A stretch of DNA of 64,000 bases, from the NCBI GenBank assembly GCA_026770025.1, contig JAMXDE010000039.1, positions 585,707 through 649,706 on the forward strand, in the 5' to 3' direction. Under the pieces are notes generated by a model. The model did no database searches. It was not told where the DNA came from and worked only from the letters and a program-made list of their open reading frames with translations. This document shows positions 40,082-49,570 of the stretch, one piece after another; the first letter of the stretch is position 1, and each line of letters begins with the position of its first letter. The position numbers were made by a program, and so were the translations under genes. The stretch comes from Craspedostauros australis. Lineage: Eukaryota > Bacillariophyta > Bacillariophyceae > Mastogloiales > Achnanthaceae.

Positions 40082-41621
40082 GATTAACAGTCGCAGTCTC
40101 TATCGGAGTACATGAACGAATCCTGAAGCGCTGTGCTGCCTTGGTGACATCACGCTGTCCCTTCCTTTGATTCCGGCCGAAGAACCCAACGCGTTCGTGA
40201 CGACGAACCCAATCGCTCGTGTGTGCAGATTGCTACGTGCCGCCACACCCGCTTTGCCCTGCCAAAGTGCAGAAAGGCTCACCCGCTGTTGCGAATATCG
40301 CAGGCGGAGTAATTCATCCCAACAACCAAGTATCGCATCACTGCATTACTTACGATAGCTGGTCAGCTAAAAGACAAAGGTGTAAAAGCCCGTGAAGCAA
40401 GACACACGTAAACACTTGGCCTGGTCAGCATCGACAAAGGTGAAAGCCCGTGAAGCAAGATACACGTAAAAACTTGGAGCGGAAAGGCCCTCTGAAACCT
40501 ATCGGCAATCTCCCCGTGAGTTGTCGCGACCTGGTCAGTCGTTAACACTAAGTCTAAGCCGTACTTGAGATCGGTTAACGTCCAAAAGGGACGCAGAGAT
40601 AACTGCTAACCGGACTAGCGTCCGCCCTTGACTGGGGAAGAAACGCGATCGGTAGAGATACCGCGGAAGCAACCCGTAAAGCTAGCATTGTGTTGATAGC
40701 AATATCACGCGAATAAGTCTAACGACACCGAAAGGCTGGTTTAAGCTGGATGAAAACGCGAGTGGTGGAACCAGGTGAATCAAAGCAGTTGCTGGCACCT
40801 GGGGGGCACCGCGCTCATTAGCGTGCAAAATCCTGTTAGCATCAGGTACATCGGGCAAGCTGCTGCCAGATCTAAAACACGTATAGCAAGCTGGTCCGTG
40901 GCACTCAAAGGAGGCACGGATTGGATCGAAGGTCCAACTGGGTAAAACCAAAGGTGCATCACATCTTGGTGAAGCACAGCTGAACAAGCGCAAGAATACG
41001 GCGCTCGGAGAGACGAAATCCGAACGGGCAGGGCCATCCAACGCGCAATCCATCCGCGACGTTTCATCGTTTCAAGACCAACAAAACAACAATCGTTCCA
41101 TCAACAACAGCCATTCGCGCTCAGTCCACCTTCTGATTGGCTACGAATTCCTTCGGTTCGTACCATCACTGGCGCGTCACATCGGTTCACAACTCCTTCG
41201 CCATCCCAGTCATCCATCGGACTTCGGGTCGCGCGCCAACAAATAACCCAACCAGGAAATTCATACGGTCCTGACTGACATTTCTCACCGTCTTCGCATT
41301 TGGTCAATCGGGAAATTCACTTGGTCCCGTTGGGTGTTTTTATCAATCAGTCATCCAAGATCACCCGACTACAGTCCACTTGAGATACCGTTGACACCTT
41401 CGCCATCACTGGCGCTTTCCATCCGGCACCACTTCCATTCCCGACGAATTCCGACAAGCGCAGAAATCCACCGTCACATCCCGGCGAACACTTCGACATC
41501 ACAGCGGACGGCGCAGTCATTTCCAAGTGTGACCACTTTCCTGGGAGCTGCGGGAAAATACTCGTCCGATAATAATAACAAATTGGACCAACGACCACGT
41601 CCTCGCAACACCCAGCTACAC
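40082..41621 (+). other. Copia family 1 untranslated leader (1.54 kb)
   Basis: No convincing reading frame. It is matched base for base, as far as I can see, at 55761-57301. It contains a tandem duplication of about 58-61 bp (40359-40419 and 40421-40477) centred on AAAGCCCGTGAAGCAAGA. A leader this long and stop-rich suggests RNA structure or internal translation initiation (inference). Confidence 0.6.
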
Positions 41622-41630
41622 GATGTCCAA
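41622..41630 (+). pseudogene. First three codons of copy 1 gag, cut by insertion
   Basis: ATG TCC AA, then the family 2 LTR. The uninterrupted counterpart is at 57302. The rest of the gene resumes at 49571. The last six bases, GTCCAA, are the target-site duplication. Confidence 0.85.
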
Positions 41631-42423
41631 TGTCGAGATGTACATGTGAGTATATGTCGAGATGTACGAGTATATGTGCATCGTTCACCCGCTATTCTCT
41701 CATACGCACTTGGACGGTATAACTACATTCGTGTCGATAGTATACTGTGATTCGTCAGAATTACAGGGGAAATGGAACACACGAAAAGGGGCAAGATTTC
41801 TGGAGGAAATTTGCAAATGACGATTTCTGAGAGAATTGGAAGATCGTCCGTCCATCCATCAATGGTACCAAGAGAATCTCGAGGTACTTCCCAACTAAAC
41901 CTCAGATGACGATATCATCTGACAGGCTGCTGCATCACCAATGAAACGTGACATCTGGAGAGCAGAAGGACGCCTACTGACGTCGACAGGATGTCATCAT
42001 GTCACCACGTCGACATCTGTCTCCAAGTCAGAGCAGAAGGTGAAGATCCGATGACCGAAGGGCATCAGCATCATGGATACGAAAGGTGAACTTCAAATGG
42101 CGAGTACTCATGGAGTAGGAGCCAGTACTGAATGAACGGAGTGTCGAATACGGAGTACGTATCGAACACGGAGTATCGTGTGCGACGAGTACACGATGTT
42201 GAGAGAGAGAGAATACAAAGAGGAGCGAGAGAGCATCTCGCGTACCGACTCATAGTCGGAGACCGAATCTACGAAACAGATTGAAGCGCCGAGAGCATCG
42301 GGCAAGAGAACGGGCGTACACCGAGAGCATCGGAGTAGCCAAGTAATGAAATAGCAAACGAACGACTATCAACCAACACCATCTTCCACGATCGTAGGTT
42401 ACCGTGCGCGGAACTTGCCAACA
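41631..42423 (+). repeat. Copia family 2 5' LTR
   Basis: 793 bp, TGTCGAGATG to TTGCCAACA. I found no difference from the 3' LTR by eye. It is rich in CGAGTAC/GTACGAG motifs and has a GA run near 42198-42210. Confidence 0.93.
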
Positions 42424-42505
42424 CGTTTATAAACGATAGATCAGGGCGAGCCCGCGAATCGTATCGTGCGAGGAAGACGAACATCATTCAAGAGCAGCAA
42501 GCTGA
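42424..42505 (+). promoter_or_regulatory. Copia family 2 leader and presumed primer-binding region
   Basis: Only 82 bp separate the LTR from the Gag-Pol ATG. It opens with the perfect palindrome CGTTTATAAACG. It does not match the 3' end of initiator tRNA-Met, so the primer is unidentified. Confidence 0.5.
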
Positions 42506-45500
42506 ATGAGCGAGGAAGAGGAATTGAGAGACATCCCTCTGTCCAACCCGACTATCAAGAGAGAAGAAGGTGCGAGTGAGACTCCACCACGAGAAGAGAA
42601 GGAAGTAGCCGCGGCTACTGTCCTATCAGGCGCAGACGCAAGCGTGATCGACGAGACCGAAGAGGAACGGTCTGCAAGGCTACACCGCGAGAAGGAGAGG
42701 ATCCTCAAGGCGATCAAGCAAGAGGAGACTGGTGTGACGAAGAGCATTCGCACAGCCAAACGAAGTGGTAAAAGTGAGACACCACCAGGAGGAGAATTTG
42801 TGACGAAAACAATCTCCGCGCAACAACAGGCGAAAATCGAAAAAGTGACAACACAGAAACAGACGGAAATCAAGGGCGCGAGCGCACCAACAACGAAACA
42901 ACGAATCAACATGGCGACATCAGCCAACGTGAACAAGCGACGCATCAAGGCGCCGATGTTCAGCGGTGAACAGGAAGACTACAGCGCATGGGAGTCCCAA
43001 GCGAAGGCATACGCTCGTGCACAGAAGACGAGAGACGTGATGTTGGGCAAGACCAAGGTGCCAACAGTGAGCGAGATCGCGGCAGCCGCCGATGAAGCCA
43101 AGGAAGCGATGGAAGAGATCTACGAGCTGGGATGCGACTGCTTCAGCGATCTGATCCTCATGATGGATGCAGAGAAAGGAAAAGGCAAGCAAGCCATCCA
43201 GTACATCAACCAGTGCATCTCCGACGACTACCCCGAAGGAGACGCACACGCAGCGTGGAACGTTCTCGCGGAGAAGTTCCGACCATCCGACGCGGTGACG
43301 AAGATCAAACTCAAGCGCCAATTCAACAACGAAAAGATGAAGAGAGACACGGACCCCGACATCTACATCACGCAACTCGAGAGTCTACGATCGCGTCTCC
43401 ACGATGTCAAGTACGAGATCACGGACGAGGAAATGATCATGCAAATCCTCAGCACGGTGAGCAACGAGTACAGAACCCACATCGTGAACTTCCAACATCA
43501 ACTCACGTTCAATCCAGAACTGGTTACCATCAACACGATCAGAGGAGTACTCCGTACTGCATACGCCACTCACAGAGGAGGCAAGGCATACGTCGACGAC
43601 TTCCAAGACAGTAATACGAAGAACAACGACACCGGCTTCACAAGCACCGGTAACTTCAAGGGTACTTGTCACAACTGTGGCGTGTATGGCCATAGATCCG
43701 CCGATTGTCCAGAACGCAAGAAATCGAACAACAAGAAAAACAACAACAACAACAACAAAATGAACGGAAAGCGTAACAAGGGAAGCGGCTTCAAGGGCAA
43801 GTGCAACTACTGCGGCATCTTCGGACATCGCGAGGCGGAGTGCCGAAAGAAGAAATTCAACGAAAGCAAAAAGAACAACGAACAAGCCAACGCGGCTACG
43901 GAAGGACACGACAAGAGCGGGCACGAGATGGTACTCTCTGCGAAGGACATGCCGCTCTGCATGTTGGTGTCCGACGACTACATCGAAGACTCCTTCTTCG
44001 ATAACTTCGAGTGCGTCGGAAGTGACGACGAAGTACAGGACGATGAAATCGTCCCGGAGTGGCTCAGCGAGGAGCCAATCATCCACGAGGTGGATCCAAG
44101 ACGCGAGGTGAGCTACGAATGCTGCTTCAACGCGCACGACCTGATCGGTTCATACGGCGACGAAGCTGAGATGGACGACGAGGCCAACGATAGCGACATC
44201 GAAGAGGCCATGAGTGATGACGACGACGACGCCGACGAGAACGGCGCAGATGAAGACGACGAGGCGAATCGCGACGAAATGCCTCCTCCCCAAGTTGGGA
44301 GATACGAGAGAACGGGAACCTTCATCAACCAAGGCCAAGGCGAAACGAACCGCGCAGCGGCGCCACCTCCTCCAGCGGCGGGGAACAACAGATCGGGCAT
44401 CTTCGACGAGGATGACAGCGACGAATCCGAGGACGGCAATCATCCAGACGACAGCTTCAATCCAAACGAGCGTGTCATCTATCCAGCGAATATCGACTTC
44501 CCGGATATTGAGGATCCCAACAGTGTCGACTATCTACTCCGTCACACTGTCACACCAGACGCAACGGCAACGGCATTGACGATCCAAAAGCAGCTCATCT
44601 TTGACGCTGTAATGGAAGCGGGGATGCGACTGTTCCCGGAAACCACACGAGGGGTACTCATGCCGATATGGGTGAACATGATGGGATCCATCCTATCCGA
44701 GCACTTCGAATCAATCGAAGAGATCCTTGCCAATGCGATCGTCGTCAACCACATACTGGAAGCGAACGACTCGGAAACGATCCCAGAAACGGATCTGCAC
44801 TACATCCTTGGAGGATGTATGCGTGTACTCTTGCGAGAGCGATCACGCGTCCACCCATACGATCCAGTCACAGGATCACACCGAAGCAACACGACTCCAT
44901 CGGACTACGCGCAGCTATCCGATGAGACCAACGACGAACATCACGAGAATCCATGGAATGAATATGGAGTCCACATCGACGAAGAGGACGAAGACAACGT
45001 CATGACCGATACAGCTGCGGCAGCCGTGGAGCAACTCCACAAGCTGAGCACCAAGCACAAGGACAAGGTCAACAAGGACACCTGGCTCGCCGACAGTGGA
45101 GCTTCGTGTCACATCGTCAATTCAGACGCCGCTCTCTTCAACGTGCGGCACATCAAGTCATTCGTCCAAGTGGGAGACAGCACAAAGCTGGACTCTCCCA
45201 AAATGGGATCCATTCGCTTGAAGGTCAAGCAACGAGACAACACTGGCCACGTCATCCGGCTTGATGATGTGAAGTACACACCGAAAATGGCGGTGAACCT
45301 TTTCTCCACGAACAAGGCTCTGTACAACGGTTACCAGCTTGGTAGCAACGGCATTCTGATGGACATCATCAACGGATCCGGAACGAAGATCGTATTCGAC
45401 CGAGTCTTCCCCACGGCCAACGGATTCATCACGGGAGTGCAGATGCATCCCATCATGCCAACGAACGACGACAAGGCTTGCACAGCCCTCGTCAAGAACC

Positions 45501-48500
45501 CATCCAAGAAGATCAGCGCGGTGAGCTTGCATCGAATGCTCGGCCACGCGCCACTCGAGGCCATGAAGCGAACGGCAGCTCAATACGGATGGAAGATTAT
45601 CGGCGAGATGCCGGTATGTCGCGACTGCGCGGTCGCGAACGCAAGAGTGAAGAACATTCCGAAGGCAACCATTCCGAGAGCGACTCGCCGCGGCGAACGG
45701 CTCTTCATTGACATTAGTTACACTAAACACATAAGCTTTGGAGATAAACGCTACTGGACCCTGATCGTGGACGACTGCACGGATCACTGCTGGAGTTTCT
45801 TTCTCAAGAACAAAAGTGATCAACCAGGATACATCAAACGATTCGTCCAGACGATCAAGTCACAGACTGGTGACCAACAGATCATCTTCCGAGGTGACAA
45901 CAGCGGAGAGAACAAATCCACGCAGGATATTCTCATCGATGCAGGACTCAACGTGAAATTCGAATTCACGGCATCGAACACACCGCAACAGAACGGTAGA
46001 GTAGAACGCAAGTTCGCGTACCTCTACACCAAGATCCGCTCCATGCTCAACGGAGCACAGCTCGACGAAGAGTATAGGCATGGCCTGTGGGCAGCAGCTG
46101 CTAGCACTGCCACCGCCATCGCCAACATCACCGTAGCGAAGAATCAAAAGGAGTCACCACATCGACAATTCTTCGGCAACGATCCACCATATGCGGATGC
46201 ACTCCGCACTTTCGGAGAGGTGGGTGTTGTGAAGACTACCTACGGCGGGATCACCGCTAAACTCAAGAATAGAGGAGAAGAGATGGTGTTCATCGGATAT
46301 GCACACCAACACGCATCAGGGGTCTACAACATGTACAGACCATCGACCAAGTCACTCATCTGCTCACGCGACATCAAGTGGCTCAATCAATCATACGGAC
46401 AGTTCCGTGGCTGGGCACCAGCACCGAACGTATCCAACAAAACAGAAACAACGGACGCAGACGGCTTCACAACCATCGGACGGAAGGGAGCAACGCCAAG
46501 GACGGCAACGCGTCAAGCATCGGAAGCGAAGAGAGTATCTTTCGCTGACAACAACAGATACTATATCCTATCGGACAGCGACGATGAGGATAATGAGGAC
46601 GATGGAGCAGTAACTCAACTAATTCATAACGACGAGGAAGATCGGAGCGAATCCAATCATGAAGATGACGAGATCACACCATCTGGCGACGAAGCCAACG
46701 ATGACACAGGCGTCACCCCTCCGAACACACCAGCGAGGTCTACACATGACACACCATCCAGACCTCCACCGAGCAAACCAAGCAAACGTGACATAGACAG
46801 AAAGGAGAGGATCCGACGTCACGAAGCACGAGGCAGGAAGGGAGAAGTTAATCCCAAATCTACTACAGGGAAGAGCATTCCCAGAGCTCTGCGTGAGCTC
46901 GCAGACTACAACGAACGAGGTCGAAAGGAAGAAGGATATGAAAGCGATCCATCATCCAACGAAGACAGCGATAAACTCAGCGACGAGGAGACCGACCATT
47001 CCAACAACGAAACTACAGATGACGAAGAGATTGCAGACGAAGAAGAGATCGAAATCACTCACTATAGCACAACAGGACTGTACGGAATGAATGCAATCAT
47101 TACCGAATCACCATCGATCGACATCGGATTGTCGATGCAGGACGAGAAGAAAGAACCAGAGAAGCACATCGAACCTACAACATTCGATGGAGCCTTCAAT
47201 CATCCAGACCCTATCCATCGAAAGGGATATCGAGCAGCCATCAAGAAAGAGTTCGACTCCATGGACACACGCAAAGTGTACAGCAAGATCAAACGAGACG
47301 CCATTCCACGCGGCCGCAGATGCTGCAAGTGTAAATGGGTCTTCAAGCTGAAGCGTGACGGCACACATCGAGCGCGGCTCGTTGCATGTGGCTATTCACA
47401 AGTCGCAGGAGTGGACTTCCAAGAGCATTACTCACCCGTCATTCATGACGTGACCTATCGGGTCATGATGGTGATCATGCTAATCAAGAAAATGGACTGC
47501 GCACTCGTCGATGTCGTAACGGCATTCCTACACGGAGACCTCGACGAGGAGATCTACATGAACTGTCCCAACGGGATGGATCATCAACCAGACGAAGCCC
47601 TGACCCTACACAAGCCAATCTACGGACTTGTGCAGAGCGCCAGGCAATGGTTCAAGATGTTGGTATCGACCCTCAAGAATATCAACTTCGAACAGAGCGC
47701 GGCAGACCCGTGCCTGTTCTACAGGAAGACGAATGAAGGAAGCATGATCGTGGCCATCTACGTGGACGATTGCTTCTGTTGCGGAGACTCCAAGGCACTG
47801 GAGACATTCCTGAAGGACATCCAAGGCAGCAAGTTCAAGGTGACAATCGAACGTGGACTCGGAGACTACCTCAGCTGCAACATCGAACTGAACCATGACA
47901 AGACTAGAGCGACATTGCGTCAACCACACCTCATCCGACACCTCATCGAAGAGTTCGGAACCAAGGTTGAGAAGATGCAACGCTATGGGACACCGGGAAC
48001 CCCGGGTCAAATCATCGTACGACCATCCGAAGACAACGGACTGCAGAAGGTCGGAGCGGAAGAACATGTCGAGTACCGCCGAGGCGTCGGCATGCTACTC
48101 TTCCTTATCAAGCACTCGCGACCAGATATCGCGAACCCTGTGAGGGAACTCTCCAAGGTATTGATCGGGCCCACCAAGGCCGCAATGAAGGAGATGTATC
48201 GGATCATCAAGTACGTGATTGATACAAAGGACTATGGATTGAAGATCCATCCAGCGCGTCCAGACGACGACGGCTGGGACATGGAGCTCTTCTGCGATAG
48301 CGAATATGCAGGAGACAAGAACACGAGAATCAGCGTAGGGGGATTCATCCTATACCTGTGCAAGGTGCCAATCCTTTGGCGATCCAAGGCACAGAAGGCC
48401 GTCACACTCAGCTCATCCGAAGCAGAATACGTTGCCCTTTCCGAAGCGGCAAAGGAAATCTTCTTCGTCGTGCAGCTACTCGAAAGTGTGGGCGTTCCAG

Positions 48501-48757
48501 TGAAGACACCGATCAAGGTCCGTGTGGACAACATCGGAGCGATCTTCATCGCCAAGAACCCATCAACATCCCAACGATCGCGGCACATCGACGTGCGCCA
48601 TCACTACGTGAGGAACATGGTAATCAACAAAACCATCGAGATCATTTTTGTCAAATCCGAGCAAAACACAAGCGACGGATTCACCAAGAACATCAAGGCC
48701 GACTTACAACGTGAACACGAGAAGTCGTACCTTGACACATCGAGAACATTCGAATGA
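42506..48757 (+). CDS. Copia family 2 Gag-Pol polyprotein, 2083 aa
   Basis: One uninterrupted frame. The capsid-like UBN2 region is at about 145-350 ('SGEQEDYSAWESQAKAYARA'). Two CCHC zinc knuckles start at Cys388 ('CHNCGVYGHRSADC') and Cys433 ('CNYCGIFGHREAEC'). A long acidic segment follows. The aspartic protease has Asp863 in 'WLADSGASCHIV'. The integrase has a zinc-binding 'LHRMLGHAPL...CRDC' and catalytic Asp1069, Asp1131 and Glu1167, giving D,D35E. An acidic, disordered linker lies at about 1350-1540. Reverse transcriptase has 'YVDD' at 1752-1755. RNase H has 'LFCDSEYAG', 'SSSEAEYVAL' and 'VRVDNIGAIF'. The order PR-IN-RT-RH defines Ty1/Copia. With no frameshift between gag and pol, the Gag:Pol ratio must be set by other means. 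Confidence 0.95.
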   Translation: MSEEEELRDIPLSNPTIKREEGASETPPREEKEVAAATVLSGADASVIDETEEERSARLHREKERILKAIKQEETGVTKSIRTAKRSGKSETPPGGEFVTKTISAQQQAKIEKVTTQKQTEIKGASAPTTKQRINMATSANVNKRRIKAPMFSGEQEDYSAWESQAKAYARAQKTRDVMLGKTKVPTVSEIAAAADEAKEAMEEIYELGCDCFSDLILMMDAEKGKGKQAIQYINQCISDDYPEGDAHAAWNVLAEKFRPSDAVTKIKLKRQFNNEKMKRDTDPDIYITQLESLRSRLHDVKYEITDEEMIMQILSTVSNEYRTHIVNFQHQLTFNPELVTINTIRGVLRTAYATHRGGKAYVDDFQDSNTKNNDTGFTSTGNFKGTCHNCGVYGHRSADCPERKKSNNKKNNNNNNKMNGKRNKGSGFKGKCNYCGIFGHREAECRKKKFNESKKNNEQANAATEGHDKSGHEMVLSAKDMPLCMLVSDDYIEDSFFDNFECVGSDDEVQDDEIVPEWLSEEPIIHEVDPRREVSYECCFNAHDLIGSYGDEAEMDDEANDSDIEEAMSDDDDDADENGADEDDEANRDEMPPPQVGRYERTGTFINQGQGETNRAAAPPPPAAGNNRSGIFDEDDSDESEDGNHPDDSFNPNERVIYPANIDFPDIEDPNSVDYLLRHTVTPDATATALTIQKQLIFDAVMEAGMRLFPETTRGVLMPIWVNMMGSILSEHFESIEEILANAIVVNHILEANDSETIPETDLHYILGGCMRVLLRERSRVHPYDPVTGSHRSNTTPSDYAQLSDETNDEHHENPWNEYGVHIDEEDEDNVMTDTAAAAVEQLHKLSTKHKDKVNKDTWLADSGASCHIVNSDAALFNVRHIKSFVQVGDSTKLDSPKMGSIRLKVKQRDNTGHVIRLDDVKYTPKMAVNLFSTNKALYNGYQLGSNGILMDIINGSGTKIVFDRVFPTANGFITGVQMHPIMPTNDDKACTALVKNPSKKISAVSLHRMLGHAPLEAMKRTAAQYGWKIIGEMPVCRDCAVANARVKNIPKATIPRATRRGERLFIDISYTKHISFGDKRYWTLIVDDCTDHCWSFFLKNKSDQPGYIKRFVQTIKSQTGDQQIIFRGDNSGENKSTQDILIDAGLNVKFEFTASNTPQQNGRVERKFAYLYTKIRSMLNGAQLDEEYRHGLWAAAASTATAIANITVAKNQKESPHRQFFGNDPPYADALRTFGEVGVVKTTYGGITAKLKNRGEEMVFIGYAHQHASGVYNMYRPSTKSLICSRDIKWLNQSYGQFRGWAPAPNVSNKTETTDADGFTTIGRKGATPRTATRQASEAKRVSFADNNRYYILSDSDDEDNEDDGAVTQLIHNDEEDRSESNHEDDEITPSGDEANDDTGVTPPNTPARSTHDTPSRPPPSKPSKRDIDRKERIRRHEARGRKGEVNPKSTTGKSIPRALRELADYNERGRKEEGYESDPSSNEDSDKLSDEETDHSNNETTDDEEIADEEEIEITHYSTTGLYGMNAIITESPSIDIGLSMQDEKKEPEKHIEPTTFDGAFNHPDPIHRKGYRAAIKKEFDSMDTRKVYSKIKRDAIPRGRRCCKCKWVFKLKRDGTHRARLVACGYSQVAGVDFQEHYSPVIHDVTYRVMMVIMLIKKMDCALVDVVTAFLHGDLDEEIYMNCPNGMDHQPDEALTLHKPIYGLVQSARQWFKMLVSTLKNINFEQSAADPCLFYRKTNEGSMIVAIYVDDCFCCGDSKALETFLKDIQGSKFKVTIERGLGDYLSCNIELNHDKTRATLRQPHLIRHLIEEFGTKVEKMQRYGTPGTPGQIIVRPSEDNGLQKVGAEEHVEYRRGVGMLLFLIKHSRPDIANPVRELSKVLIGPTKAAMKEMYRIIKYVIDTKDYGLKIHPARPDDDGWDMELFCDSEYAGDKNTRISVGGFILYLCKVPILWRSKAQKAVTLSSSEAEYVALSEAAKEIFFVVQLLESVGVPVKTPIKVRVDNIGAIFIAKNPSTSQRSRHIDVRHHYVRNMVINKTIEIIFVKSEQNTSDGFTKNIKADLQREHEKSYLDTSRTFE

Positions 48758-48777
48758 CCGAATGCACATAGGAAGGG

Positions 48778-49570
48778 TGTCGAGATGTACATGTGAGTAT
48801 ATGTCGAGATGTACGAGTATATGTGCATCGTTCACCCGCTATTCTCTCATACGCACTTGGACGGTATAACTACATTCGTGTCGATAGTATACTGTGATTC
48901 GTCAGAATTACAGGGGAAATGGAACACACGAAAAGGGGCAAGATTTCTGGAGGAAATTTGCAAATGACGATTTCTGAGAGAATTGGAAGATCGTCCGTCC
49001 ATCCATCAATGGTACCAAGAGAATCTCGAGGTACTTCCCAACTAAACCTCAGATGACGATATCATCTGACAGGCTGCTGCATCACCAATGAAACGTGACA
49101 TCTGGAGAGCAGAAGGACGCCTACTGACGTCGACAGGATGTCATCATGTCACCACGTCGACATCTGTCTCCAAGTCAGAGCAGAAGGTGAAGATCCGATG
49201 ACCGAAGGGCATCAGCATCATGGATACGAAAGGTGAACTTCAAATGGCGAGTACTCATGGAGTAGGAGCCAGTACTGAATGAACGGAGTGTCGAATACGG
49301 AGTACGTATCGAACACGGAGTATCGTGTGCGACGAGTACACGATGTTGAGAGAGAGAGAATACAAAGAGGAGCGAGAGAGCATCTCGCGTACCGACTCAT
49401 AGTCGGAGACCGAATCTACGAAACAGATTGAAGCGCCGAGAGCATCGGGCAAGAGAACGGGCGTACACCGAGAGCATCGGAGTAGCCAAGTAATGAAATA
49501 GCAAACGAACGACTATCAACCAACACCATCTTCCACGATCGTAGGTTACCGTGCGCGGAACTTGCCAACA
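48778..49570 (+). repeat. Copia family 2 3' LTR
   Basis: 793 bp, same length and ends as the 5' LTR, preceded by AGGAAGGG and followed by the duplicated GTCCAA. Confidence 0.93.

Larger units (their letters stand above)
41631..49570 (+). mobile_element. Ty1/Copia family 2, full-length and apparently intact, 7.94 kb
   Basis: LTRs 41631-42423 and 48778-49570 (793 bp each, TG...CA ends). One Gag-Pol frame spans 42506-48757, with a purine tract AGGAAGGG directly before the 3' LTR. GTCCAA flanks it on both sides (41625-41630 and 49571-49576), and the empty site in the second family 1 copy has one GTCCAA. All structural parts needed for retrotransposition are present. Confidence 0.95.

Noticed and set aside
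40100-41307. Short open frames within the family 1 leader (duplicated at 55779-56986)
   Set aside because: They are short, on opposing strands, and recur only because the leader itself is duplicated.
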